A DNA stretch of 28,163 nucleotides from Perkinsus marinus ATCC 50983. Lineage: Eukaryota > Perkinsozoa > Perkinsida > Perkinsidae. The notes under the pieces are model-generated. The model saw only the letters and a program-made list of their open reading frames with translations. It did no database searches and had not been told where the DNA came from. The position numbers and the translations under genes are program-made. Below, in pieces: positions 12,668-23,500 of this stretch (its first letter is position 1; each line of letters opens with the position of its first letter). The stretch lies in NCBI RefSeq assembly GCF_000006405.1, contig NW_003206847.1, forward strand, positions 80,539-108,701, given 5' to 3'.

Positions 12668-15600
12668 TCACGAAGCATACACATTTCTCATCAATATTTT
12701 CTTAGGAACAGTACCAGTCTGACTTCTGGTTACTGGACCAGAACCTGAAGACGGACCTGAAGACGACTTCGGCGGGGGTAGGGAGTGAGAAGACGGGCCA
12801 TCTTGAGCAATAGGTGATGTAGTAGCAGGACATCGAGCAGCTTCTTGCCTCTTCAGCAGTATAGTCTTCTTCATAAAACCTTCCACATCGTCGTCGTCAA
12901 CATCATCGAATAATCGAACAAATGGTCGGTTCTGTTCGTCAACAGTAGAGCATAATTTGCAGTTGTTAACTGAGTGAACTTCATAACCTCTAGACGTCTT
13001 AACGACGAGGGTATGAGTCGTTGCAGCCTGAACTTGATAGGGCCCACGATAGCTATTGGCCATCTTAGAGGATTTTCGAGTGAAAACGAACACCTGATCT
13101 CCCGGTCTGAAGGGAGATCTCGATGCATGGGGGGAGCCTCTTCCACTCAATCGCTTCGCCTCACGATTCTTCTCATAGGCCTGGATAACGTCTCGGAGCT
13201 TAGTCAACCGCAGTTGTTGTCGTCGAGCAGCCTTGGTAACCTCAACTGGTTGACCATCCAGAGCGTCGGCATTGGTGCAACTAACACCACTCATATTCTG
13301 CTCATCGTCATCCTCAGTAGGCTGGGGCAGGCCAGGTATGCGGGGTTCGCGGGAATGAAGAAGATAGAATGGTGAACAGCAAGCATCCAAACGTCGACGT
13401 ACGTTTACCAAGAACAGAGCCTTCTGTAGGATAAGCTTGAATGTCATCAAGTCGGGCTTCCGTCCCCTGAGTAGACACTTCAAAGTATAGAGTAGTATCG
13501 AGTGACTCCTCTCAGTGGCCCCATTCATAGCCGGATTGTTCATACCACTGAACAGTAGTCGAGAGCCATGCTGTAAAATAGCTTTCCTAAAATCCTTGTT
13601 GGTGAAGCTTTTATGGTTGTCAGCGAGTAGATATGTACGCCATCCACGGCGCCATAGTATCGTAGATACAGAGTATAACGTGTCCTCCTTATCAAAGGAA
13701 CACGTATATTCTGCATCGCAGAACCCAGAAACCAAATCGCTTATAACAATCAATCTGATAGTAGCCAGCCGCTTTCTCGGATCACTATCATCATTCTCGA
13801 TCAGATCCTCATTAACCCTCAACGGACCAAGGCCATCGACAGCACAGTACTGCCAAATGTCCAACTCGGATACCTTCTTAGATCCACCGGTAGGTTGAAA
13901 ACGCCGCTGATCTCGCAGCGTGACACAAGTAGTGCATGTTCTCAGCGTTCTACTAACGGTAGCACCCAACTTTCTCCAGAAGAAGCGGCGTGAAATATTA
14001 TTGCGGGTACGGACCCTCCCGACATGACCATACTTGCAGTGATAGCGGATGGTTATAAGTCGTTGGAGAAGGTGTTCACTAGCAGGAACTATGCACTGCT
14101 GTAGAAGTTGATCACCATCATATCTACTCCGTCGAACAAGGATTTGAGAGTCACCGTTCTCGTCAGACCAGTCTTCAAGGCCCAGATATTGGTGGTAATG
14201 TCGGGGAAGAGGAGCATTATAGTCGGTAGGTCTTCGAAGCTTACGAACAAGCTCAATGGTCTCGGGGTCGGTAGCTTGCGCCTTCTTCGTTAAGATCTCT
14301 AACACATCCCGAGCAGGGGTGCGAAGAGTGATAGCATCCAAGGAATTCAGTTGCCAACCACTAAAGACCTTAGATAACAGAGAGTATTGATATAGCTGGT
14401 GAGCTCGTAGATGATCTCCTCGTAGTACTTCTTCCACACTACTCCCTTGAGCATCAACGACAAACAGGGCGAACTGTTGCACTCCCGCTATAACATCATC
14501 GATATCATAGGAGAAGTAGTCGTCATCGTCGTCGTCTTGGGCTCGTTGATTATAGGCCCTATTTGTAGGCACGGCCTTCGGTCTCGTAGAAGAACTGAAG
14601 TCGTCTGGAATTTGGAGTGAGATAGACTTGAGATGAACATCAGGATGGTCCGACACACCATCCGTATGAACAGCTCGTAGAACAGCACCACGAAAGAGAT
14701 GTTGTCTAACATAGTAAGAGTGATCTTGCCTAGGTGGCGGTAGTCGTCCCCGAGATGGATGATCTGCTGGGTTAATAGCGCCCGGACAGTGGGCCATCCA
14801 AACGTGGGAGCCAGCCTTAGTTAGCAGGTTGTAGAATACCAGAACTTTACGTAGCCGAGCAACTTCCCATGGGGTCCATTCCTTCTTAGGAGTCTTCCGT
14901 GTCAAACGATGGTAATTGAGACGGCTATCGGTAAGAATGACAACGTTAGCAAAAGGGCGAAACTGAGAGTGTAGGAGCTGAACGGTTTGAAGGCCTTGGA
15001 GAACAGCACAGAGCTCTGCTCGGGGAGCCTTGAAGGTGGTCGGTGATACCGCTTTACCAAAGATTCCACCTCTAGCATAAATACGCTCTCCATTCTCGCC
15101 GACCTCACATACACATGCCCATGCTCTAAGAGTAGCATCAGTGTAAACACATAAGGTACCTTCACCATTAAGAGAGCATATGTGTCGAGGTACCGGAACC
15201 TGGCTACTCACAGTTGTGAACCACTGATGAATATCCTTGGGAGAACTACAATCACGAGGATAATCGTCGAAGGGGAGAGAGTCGGGAATATCAGGAATAT
15301 CGTCTATAGTGTTGAGAATCAGCTTAATACCCATAGACAACTCTAAGAGCAATCCAAGAGGGTCATAGAACTTCGCCACAGTTGACCTCAGTTGTTTACG
15401 GTTATTAGGTACACCATTCTGGTACGCAGTAACCAGCTTCGTGAGAGAGGCTGCCATGATACAATCTGCACCAACATCATAGAGATAACCCAGGACCTTC
15501 TTCGTGGAAGTACTAATAGGGGTAATACGTGTAGAATCATCACCAACTAAAAAGTTGATAATGCGCTTTGCCACATTATCTTGCAGCCCCTTTGCTCGTA

Positions 15601-18600
15601 AGGCAGATGCGGTGTCGTGGAGGAGGCGATCTCTAGTGTCACGATCATCAGAGCCACCAACGACGTCATCCATGTAAGCACCTACATCGCCGAACTCACC
15701 CTCCTTCTTGCTATCACAATCCTCGATCAGAGGTGTTGATCTCAGCGGTAAATCCTTTTGATGGTTATCGCTGATAGCCTCTTGACCATCAAGCGACTCG
15801 ACGACAGGCCGAAGCTGCCTCTCCACCGTGTCTTGTAAGCAGAATGGTGCACAAGAGAGACCGAAGAAAACCCTAGCCACCACAAACGCCCGATCATTAT
15901 GGATGAAACAGACGAACCTCCTCACATCATAGTGCAGTACAAGTTGTAAGAACGCCTGGGTCTGATCGGTGACGAACACCCAACGATACCTTCGGAACCG
16001 AAGCAGGTGACTTAGGGTACTGCAATGCGAAGGAGAGGTAGGGGACGCGTTGAGGTAGCGGTTGATATTCCGACAATCCCAAACAGGTCGGATGGGGCTC
16101 GTAGAGGATGCATTGAGGATCGGAAAATGATAAATACAATGGCATCTATGCCGAACGAGAGTGCTTATTGGCACCTCGAATATATATCCTTTAGCAAGCA
16201 TATCATCAATAACGCCCGAGTAAGCCGCAAGTACGCCTCTCTTCGCTAACCTCACACATAGACTCCGGTTCTTGTGCAGCTCGGTAATAACATTGGGCTG
16301 TGGGCGCGCTTCAGATTTCCACGGTAGAGTATAGAACCCTCTCTTCTGACCATCAGCCTTTGTCGTTGCATAGGTGATGTCGTCTTCAGTGCATAGATCA
16401 TAGTCGATAGGAGGCCATGTTGCATCGCCGCTGTTGGTCTCATTCGTAACCGGATCGAGCGATGGCCAGCAGAGGTTAAAATCCAAGATATCTTCACTGC
16501 ATAGATCATGCCATTGGACTTCTAAACAACTGTCATCAACTGTCGCACCAGTACCCATCTGGGCTTGTAGTACACTTTGAGGCGAAGACACTTTCCCATT
16601 TAGATCAGCCTCAGCATAAGTGGACGGTTTGGAGCTATCATGATCTTCACTGGTGATGCACGTTGCGAATGGAGTGAACGAGTCAATCTGTTGATTATCA
16701 GCACGTGACGAGGAGTACTCATTGAGGAACTTGTACAGATCGGCCTCACCATCGAGTCTACAGACCTTAACCAATTGCCGGAAGGTCTCTGCCGAGATAC
16801 GTAGTCCCCCAGCTATCTGAGAGCTACTGCCTCCTTCCAGACGCCAGAGAGTAGCTTCTCCCGTCACGGATTGACCGCAGACGTCAGTAGAGAATATAAC
16901 AGGACGAGAAAGAGCATCACATACGTAAAAGACATACGGTAGGGGTTGTGGTTGGGATCTAGCACCATCGCATATCGGAGTAACAAACCTCAACTTCAAA
17001 ACCACGGATGTAGTAATAGGTGTACGAGTACTGTTAGCAGCTCGGATATAAGTATTAGTAACTGGAACTTCTTGATGTACATAACCTTCGGCCTTCAGCT
17101 GCTCGAAATAGGCCCTCGAGAGACAGCTCTTCGCTGCCCCTGTGTCGAGAAGACCACTCACCACCTTCGTCTGAGACGCATTTTTATCAAACAATAAAAA
17201 CGACACTTGATGTGGACTTGTGGTTGAGAGGTAGTTACCAATTTCTTGACAGTCGTGATGCACATCACCGATCTTCGATGATTCAGAACCATCCACCTCG
17301 AAGTTATAAGCTAACTGCTGGAGACCCGATGGAGTAGACGCTGCAGACGTTGATGGCGTCGGCTTCACATGCTCAACGGTTCCGTCTCGGGAGGCACCTT
17401 TCGTATTATTACCATTGGACTGGTTGAAGTCGGACTTCCAAGGATAAGGACAAATAACGCAGGTGTGACCAATACCATGACAGCGGGTACAGAGAACATC
17501 GGATGGTAAGGAACAGGCCGATACCAAGTGTCGTCGACCACATCGCTTGCATCGTTTAGACATAAACTCTGGTTCTCTTTGGTGGCAATCCTTAGCAAGA
17601 TGATTAGCCTTGCCACATCTTCGACAAGTGGGCTGGTTCACAGCAATCGAATTCGCAGCAACTTCAGTGGTCTCCTCTATGCCGCTCACCTCAGATGCAG
17701 TGCTACGGCCAGCCAAGCGAGATCGATGTGGTTGTTGCTGACGACGTTCTCGGTCCTCTAATGTAATCCTGCATATAAGACGACTGTAGTTATCCAACTG
17801 ATGAGTCTTGGCAAACTGCTGCAAGGTAGGCGTTATCTTCGAGAGCAGAGCCTGCTTGGCCAACTCAGGCGTCATAGGATTACCAACAGCTGCGAGTGCT
17901 CTCTGAGCACTCTCAAATTTGGCGAGAAAGTCCACAAAACTCTCTTCACCTTGCATGGTAAGAGCATTCCAAGCAGCAAGAATCTTAGAGGTCTCGCCAT
18001 CCGGGTCAATCGCAACAGTCAACCGTGCCCAAAAAAGGTTCACTATCATAGCATAGGAGGATCGTGTCCCAGACGGAACAGGAAGTAGTAGGTTCTCAAT
18101 AACATCAGCCTCTACTGTTCTTCTCAAATAATAGTAATAGAAGACAGCATCTCCAGCATAACTCGAAACGGCTTCTTCTATACGACGCTTAACCAGATTA
18201 ACGGGCCTCACATCTCGATTCCCTTTGAAGATACCACCAGCGATTATAGGGGTCCCATTCACTTGGCGTTGAATATGTCGTAGGTCCATTGGTGATACCG
18301 GCACATCAATATGAGGTGGTCGTTGAGTCGCAGACGATAGCGCCAACGAGGGATTCGGATGAAAGGTAGCTGAGGGCACGTTGCTCTGGGATGGATCAGC
18401 ATAGGTGGAAGTCGGCACATTAGGAAACATATCCGCCACGTTAGTGGAAGGAGTACCAGCTGAATTATACGCCATGATAGGATATGCAGCGGTAGGATAT
18501 GCAGAGGTAGGGTATGCAGCGGTAGGGTATCCCATGTTCTGAGGCACGTAAGAGATACCTCCCTGACCACTGACTCCATATACAGAACCGTTCGAAAGCG

Positions 18601-19432
18601 GCAGCTCTCGCGTAGAAGGTGAAGAATCAACCGGATATACTGGCGGATAGGTGTTTATGTGAGACGTACCATGGGGGAACCAAATCGTGGGAGCGGAGGG
18701 AGAGGTGCCGCCTTGCAGCTGGTGGTTAAGACTTTGAAGACCATCATTCCTTACGAGAGACAAACCGGTAGGGTCTCGAAGAGCAGCTTGTTGCCCATGT
18801 GTATCCATTCTCGTTAATGTCTCAGCCTCAACTGCAGTAGAGGAGGAGCGAGCATCACCCTGAGGAGTCGCAGCACCGCTGAACGATGCTAAGCCGCCAA
18901 ACGATGGGGTAAGTAATTGCGGTTGCACTCCGCCCGTAGGCCCGATCGCTTTGTTACCCTCATCATCCATGACTTGAGCGTTAAGGCCTCTAGTATTGGT
19001 ACCCTCCTCGCTCTCGTTGTCGGTAGCCTGGATGCTCGAATCCCTAGTGTTCATAAGCACAGTCGATGCAGGCATCTCCAATACTCCTTCTAGCGGAGGT
19101 ATAACCAGATCGGACAGTAGATCGTCAGCAGTCAGCGGAGGTCTTGATGCCTCAAGAATTCTTCCCACACCACCCGGAACCGTCTCTGCGGTAAGTTTCC
19201 ATGTAGATTTGTAACCATCAGGAATCCATGCGCCAACATAATGACCATGGCCAATAACGTAAAACATAACCTTATCTCCCAGCAGTGGGCCAGCAGCTGG
19301 ACCTAGTGTAGCCTCCACCAGGATAAACAACCCATGATGATACTCATCTCGGTCAACCACATTAACAGGCACATAATTAAGACGACCCGGTATCTTGATA
19401 TACCGTCTATAAGGTAGGGATCCGGATGCCAT
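12668..19432 (-). CDS. Gag-Pol polyprotein of the LTR element
   Basis: A 2254-aa single frame. The Gag part (about residues 1-560) has a proline/alanine/tyrosine-rich section with AYPT repeats near 300. Three CCHC-type knuckles follow at about 600, 627 and 647 (CRRCGKANHLAKDC is the best). Aspartic protease is near 759 (LLDTGAAKSCLS). Reverse transcriptase has YMDD near 1252, followed by the BEL/Pao-like AKFYDPLGLL. RNase H starts near 1427 (VYTDATLRAWACV) and ends near 1555 (NPADHPSRG). Integrase has an HHCC finger from about 1797 and a D,D35E core with the ADN and NGATERSH motifs. A basic tail near FRPGDQVFVF closes the protein. Gag and Pol are fused without a frameshift or stop. Confidence 0.93.
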   Translation of the reverse strand: MASGSLPYRRYIKIPGRLNYVPVNVVDRDEYHHGLFILVEATLGPAAGPLLGDKVMFYVIGHGHYVGAWIPDGYKSTWKLTAETVPGGVGRILEASRPPLTADDLLSDLVIPPLEGVLEMPASTVLMNTRDSSIQATDNESEEGTNTRGLNAQVMDDEGNKAIGPTGGVQPQLLTPSFGGLASFSGAATPQGDARSSSTAVEAETLTRMDTHGQQAALRDPTGLSLVRNDGLQSLNHQLQGGTSPSAPTIWFPHGTSHINTYPPVYPVDSSPSTRELPLSNGSVYGVSGQGGISYVPQNMGYPTAAYPTSAYPTAAYPIMAYNSAGTPSTNVADMFPNVPTSTYADPSQSNVPSATFHPNPSLALSSATQRPPHIDVPVSPMDLRHIQRQVNGTPIIAGGIFKGNRDVRPVNLVKRRIEEAVSSYAGDAVFYYYYLRRTVEADVIENLLLPVPSGTRSSYAMIVNLFWARLTVAIDPDGETSKILAAWNALTMQGEESFVDFLAKFESAQRALAAVGNPMTPELAKQALLSKITPTLQQFAKTHQLDNYSRLICRITLEDRERRQQQPHRSRLAGRSTASEVSGIEETTEVAANSIAVNQPTCRRCGKANHLAKDCHQREPEFMSKRCKRCGRRHLVSACSLPSDVLCTRCHGIGHTCVICPYPWKSDFNQSNGNNTKGASRDGTVEHVKPTPSTSAASTPSGLQQLAYNFEVDGSESSKIGDVHHDCQEIGNYLSTTSPHQVSFLLFDKNASQTKVVSGLLDTGAAKSCLSRAYFEQLKAEGYVHQEVPVTNTYIRAANSTRTPITTSVVLKLRFVTPICDGARSQPQPLPYVFYVCDALSRPVIFSTDVCGQSVTGEATLWRLEGGSSSQIAGGLRISAETFRQLVKVCRLDGEADLYKFLNEYSSSRADNQQIDSFTPFATCITSEDHDSSKPSTYAEADLNGKVSSPQSVLQAQMGTGATVDDSCLEVQWHDLCSEDILDFNLCWPSLDPVTNETNSGDATWPPIDYDLCTEDDITYATTKADGQKRGFYTLPWKSEARPQPNVITELHKNRSLCVRLAKRGVLAAYSGVIDDMLAKGYIFEVPISTLVRHRCHCIYHFPILNASSTSPIRPVWDCRNINRYLNASPTSPSHCSTLSHLLRFRRYRWVFVTDQTQAFLQLVLHYDVRRFVCFIHNDRAFVVARVFFGLSCAPFCLQDTVERQLRPVVESLDGQEAISDNHQKDLPLRSTPLIEDCDSKKEGEFGDVGAYMDDVVGGSDDRDTRDRLLHDTASALRAKGLQDNVAKRIINFLVGDDSTRITPISTSTKKVLGYLYDVGADCIMAASLTKLVTAYQNGVPNNRKQLRSTVAKFYDPLGLLLELSMGIKLILNTIDDIPDIPDSLPFDDYPRDCSSPKDIHQWFTTVSSQVPVPRHICSLNGEGTLCVYTDATLRAWACVCEVGENGERIYARGGIFGKAVSPTTFKAPRAELCAVLQGLQTVQLLHSQFRPFANVVILTDSRLNYHRLTRKTPKKEWTPWEVARLRKVLVFYNLLTKAGSHVWMAHCPGAINPADHPSRGRLPPPRQDHSYYVRQHLFRGAVLRAVHTDGVSDHPDVHLKSISLQIPDDFSSSTRPKAVPTNRAYNQRAQDDDDDDYFSYDIDDVIAGVQQFALFVVDAQGSSVEEVLRGDHLRAHQLYQYSLLSKVFSGWQLNSLDAITLRTPARDVLEILTKKAQATDPETIELVRKLRRPTDYNAPLPRHYHQYLGLEDWSDENGDSQILVRRSRYDGDQLLQQCIVPASEHLLQRLITIRYHCKYGHVGRVRTRNNISRRFFWRKLGATVSRTLRTCTTCVTLRDQRRFQPTGGSKKVSELDIWQYCAVDGLGPLRVNEDLIENDDSDPRKRLATIRLIVISDLVSGFCDAEYTCSFDKEDTLYSVSTILWRRGWRTYLLADNHKSFTNKDFRKAILQHGSRLLFSGMNNPAMNGATERSHSILLYTLKCLLRGRKPDLMTFKLILQKALFLVNVRRRLDACCSPFYLLHSREPRIPGLPQPTEDDDEQNMSGVSCTNADALDGQPVEVTKAARRQQLRLTKLRDVIQAYEKNREAKRLSGRGSPHASRSPFRPGDQVFVFTRKSSKMANSYRGPYQVQAATTHTLVVKTSRGYEVHSVNNCKLCSTVDEQNRPFVRLFDDVDDDDVEGFMKKTILLKRQEAARCPATTSPIAQDGPSSHSLPPPKSSSGPSSGSGPVTRSQTGTVPKKILMRNVYAS
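18476..18535. repeat. 15-bp tandem repeat within the gag part
   Basis: Four imperfect copies of GGTAGGATATGCAGC on the plus strand, encoding the AYPT-type repeats of the Gag region on the minus strand. It is a likely site of copy-number variation between element copies. Confidence 0.65.
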
Positions 19433-19462
19433 ACTAATTGTTTATCAGATCCCGGTAAAAGA

Positions 19463-19743
19463 TGTCGTGTTCCAATACGATAATATAGCAACTTCTCGAA
19501 CAACTTGTCGGTAGAACACAACCAAGCGGCAGTAATAGATAAAGCTTAGTCGATCACGATGTCTCCTAAAGCTTGGAGACTTAATACGTATACTTCTTAC
19601 TTTGATTACTAAGGTTGCGTACGCTACTAGCGTAGCTATCACACAACGAAACGGTCTTCCTTGTGCGTGCACATAGGAATATACTAGAATAGTTAGGAAC
19701 AATCAAGGACGGTCGAGATCGCAAGGAGTGATGGAACATCACA
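19463..19743 (-). repeat. LTR (5' LTR of the minus-strand element)
   Basis: Identical in sequence to 12288-12568. In the element's direction it would carry the promoter, and the gag-pol start codon follows its inner end by 30 nt. Confidence 0.95.
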
Positions 19744-19747
19744 AGCC
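19744..19747. repeat. Target-site duplication, right (AGCC)
   Basis: Matches 12284-12287. It marks the outer edge of the insertion. Confidence 0.75.
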
Positions 19748-20045
19748 TTGCATAATTGCGCACCCCATTCTATCTCCCGGTTCCACCCTTGTCAGTTTTT
19801 TAGTCGTTCGCTTTTGAGTCCTCTTTGAGTCGCTCCGGAGTCCATCAACACCTTTTTCTCAAGCACTACAGCATGAATATCCTTCGTGGGTTAATCCACG
19901 AGGTACCCTCGGTCAATTCAGTGTTCTTCCTTCCAAACTGTTATGCCGACACAATTTGTTACAGTAACTAGTCATCCCCAGCTGTTACTCTACTCACCAT
20001 GGTTACAACAATTTTGACCAAGCCCTAGGGCGTCGGACTTTAAAC

Positions 20046-20085
<40 letters not shown>

Positions 20086-20507
20086 CAGCATGAACATTGC
20101 AAAACCATGAAGAGCCGCAGTACATAGAGTTTGCATGCTAGAAACCAATCCCAATCACGAATGCCTAGACTAGAGAAAGAAGTGTATCGGACGTCCACAA
20201 AGCTGCAGGACTAATGACCGAACACTCTCTCAGCTGTAACATATCTTCTTTTCAATCTAAGAATTATTCCCGTCTCATTCGCCTCAAATTTACTCAAACA
20301 CTCCATAGAACCAGCAAACACCCTCGGCCGAGGGATGTTGGTATATTCGGTATCGATGATGATGACAACATTCGCGCGCCACAAAATCATCATCCTTCCC
20401 TTCCCAACTGATAACTCAACACGTCCATTGGGAATACTATGAACAAACTTTGAGAAGATGATACAATCAAGCAGATAAAAAATTCCCTGTGCGTATTTTG
20501 GTATCTT
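19748..20507. other. Spacer with (AC)n microsatellite
   Basis: No gene is seen between the retroelement and the 3' end of the transporter gene. A pure (AC)18 tract occupies 20048-20083. The rest is unstructured to my eye. Confidence 0.55.
20048..20083. repeat. (AC)18 microsatellite
   Basis: Uninterrupted alternating A and C over 36 nt. Confidence 0.95.
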
Positions 20508-23500
20508 TCACGCCGCAACCTTGGCTGTGGCCTCTTGCTCTTCTGTAAAGAAACTTCTCAGTGTGAATGAGAAGCTGACCAGCCCGGCGAGAACTCCGAA
20601 AGCGATGATAATTTTATCGATCCGATCTGCCCGAATTCGCCCTTCATCATTTTCCATTCTCTTCCCTGGTCGATTAAGATGGAATAACGCCGGTAGAATG
20701 AACGCCAGCAGTGTACCTACGCAATGAAATCTCGCGCGCCCAGAAGTTATTCATCAACCGATTGATATCGCGCACCAGATAAGCAGCTATTTTCCATATA
20801 CTCCCACCAGGAATCGAACTCGGGACCTCCATCACCACTTACAACAGACACTCCCAATCAGAGAGAGATAGAGGCCAAAGTTGGGCACGTTCATTCCCAT
20901 TAGAGCAATAACCCCCGAAGTGAGGACCAAGCATGCTCGGAAGACCATCTGATGGCGACGACCAGCATCCTCCTGGGAGGCGAAGAACCCCTGCCACTTG
21001 TGCTCTATCAATTGGAACACCGGGAACATCATGATAGGATACGTGAAAAATATACCCACACAGTAGAATAGGCGCAGGAACTGAAAAGAGAAAACAAAAA
21101 ATATTATAATTTTCCGGAAAATATGCCTCATTTTCCCAATTAACCAATGGCCGCAGCACCATCCTTTTTTGAAGAGCAATTAACCAACAGAGATCGTCTC
21201 TAATCATTGCCATTTTCAATTCAGATTATGCATCAATTTTCCCATTAAAATTATGGGAAATTTTCGTCTTTCTTTAAAAGAAAATCCGCACAAAACTGCA
21301 GAAAAAAGTACTTACAGAAGTGAGTTTATGTACAGGAAGGTTGAAAGTGATCATCGACTTGGTATCAGGGCCATACGATATGTAACAAGTAACGCCAAAT
21401 ACTATGAACCCACCTGACCAAACGGCGTTGAGGAAATGCAAGATTGCAAGATTCCCAATCTTACTAGTGATACAAATCATGATGATCTTGAGAAGGTGTG
21501 GTAGTTTCTCAGGCTCCTTCATGCTCTGCTGTATGGGGAGTACCAATCCTATGCCTTCAAAAGAGAACACCGCCAGACCGAAGAAAACAGGGTACCTTCA
21601 TAACGAGACATAATTTCGTGGCGCGTGACGCTCGCAGTACACAGTCATTTCCACTTACGGTATGTGGAAATGACTATGTGACATACCACACCATAATAAC
21701 ATTGTCAGAACGTGTAACTGTATGTCTCGCTTAAAATTTTTAGAGCCGAAACGTTGATAAAAACGGCTAAGCGGAAAGTGAGCGAAAAAATCCGCAAGTG
21801 GAAACTTTCACCCACGCAATCGTCCCAATCACTTACTCATACAAATTGACGACGTGAAGCTCCGAGAATTCGGTATAAGGCAAATGCACAACCGCGCAAT
21901 AGAAGACCCACAAGATCCCAGCCTGACGCCAAGGACAGAAGCGTCACTCGAATTTCGTGGCGCAGTGACAAAATTAAGGCTTACAATGAGCGCTAAATTC
22001 GCCATCAACGTCGGAATCTTCAATGCTTTCAGGTTCTTCAACCACGCTATTGGTATCAGCAGCAACACGCAACCTGACTCAGACGTTTTTACTCGAGTAA
22101 AAACGGCCCAAACGCGTAAATAAACACACACTCATCAAGGACGATTATTCACTATTCTTCAACGAGGCAAACATATCGTAAGAGAGATACAATATTGAGG
22201 AGTAATTCCGAAACTGTACTTCAGCGTAGGAATCAATTAAAAAATCACCTCATCGGATATCACAGAAAGCACCACCACAAAACATTTATGAATATAGTGG
22301 AGTCTAGCGGAGCGATGCACACATAAGTGTCTGATCGATATTAATAGGACCCTACCCCCATAATTTATGTAAAACTGGAAAACGGCTTTCTAATGCTCTA
22401 ATTCCTGGCTATAAAAATTCATGATATCACGGCCCTTTGCACGTCGACACCCAGAATTTTATGCTCTCTTTAATGAGAACACCAAAAACAACAATTCCTA
22501 CCACCCAAACCTACAAATGGCCAACACTCGTTGTGACACATAATCGCTTCCCGTCTCGTGCTTGATAACGTCCGAAAGGTTAGCGGCTATGAATATTATA
22601 TACGCAACGCAAAATCCCATCTGTGATGCCAGGAGGGAATAATCAACAACAACTTTCCCCCATTTTCCGATAACCTGATCATCAAAAACACAGCGGAGCG
22701 ATGATGCACAGGACTCCTTCAACACTATCAAACTCACATATTTTCCGAGCATTCCAAACGACAATCTCTGACTCGCCGCAGCTTTTCCCGCCGCTGAGCT
22801 CTCCTGTGCTACGGCAACCTACACAACAACTATCATGTGAACGTTACCAAAAACTGCCCAATTTAGCACTAATGTCGCTAACTTATAATAAGATACTATT
22901 CACGATTAAAATTCACTCATATCGACCATTTATTCGTCCGTGAACGCAATATAGCATCAATGCCAATCACATCGAAAACGACGATTGAGATTCAGATCTG
23001 GCCCAGACTAATGCCAAGCTATTAAAGAAAGTCATGTAACATATTACAGCGAGTTAACAACAACATGCCGCTACCAGGAATCGAACCCAGGACCTTCCGT
23101 TTACCAGCCGACTAGTTTCCAATAGGAGCTGCATGCAATGGTGAGCTATGATCGCTATTACTGCCAGCCCCACAGGACCTCCTATATACCCCCCTTTCAT
23201 CATGGCGAATGGTAACGATAATACACCTGCATGAACAGTCCAGAAGCATACAGAATCGATCCCTCTCCAAACAAGATGAACTTTGAACATCATTAATTCA
23301 TACCACACTTCTCCCACATTTCCCGTAAACTACTTACGCTCCACTCGGTGCATCTACTCCCACTCATTACTCTACGGAAGCTTCCAGAACGGCCAAGCCA
23401 ACAAACCATTTAAAAATACTTTCGTACAAGTCCACATCCTCTGCCAACTACCCCACAGTATAACCGAACGATTTAACCAACGCGAAAACAGTCTGATTCG

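Larger units (their letters stand above)
12288..19743 (-). mobile_element. BEL/Pao-type LTR retrotransposon, looks whole
   Basis: A 7.46-kb element on the minus strand: 5' LTR 19463-19743, one gag-pol reading frame 19432-12668, polypurine tract 12569-12580, 3' LTR 12288-12568. The two LTRs are identical as far as I can read over 281 bp, begin TG and end CA, and are flanked by a 4-bp duplication, so the insertion is very recent. The pol order protease, reverse transcriptase, RNase H, integrase, together with the AKFYDPLGLL and NPADHPSRG motifs, points to the BEL/Pao superfamily rather than Ty3. No breaks are evident. No canonical TGG primer-binding site follows the 5' LTR; only 30 nt separate the LTR from the start codon. 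The element sits 29 bp beyond the 3' end of the tRNA-Arg gene. Confidence 0.9.

Noticed and set aside
6729-22705. Shared GCGGAGCGATGCAC at 6731 and 22309, with a variant near 22692
   Set aside because: One copy is in an exon and the context differs. Three short matches are not enough to claim a family.
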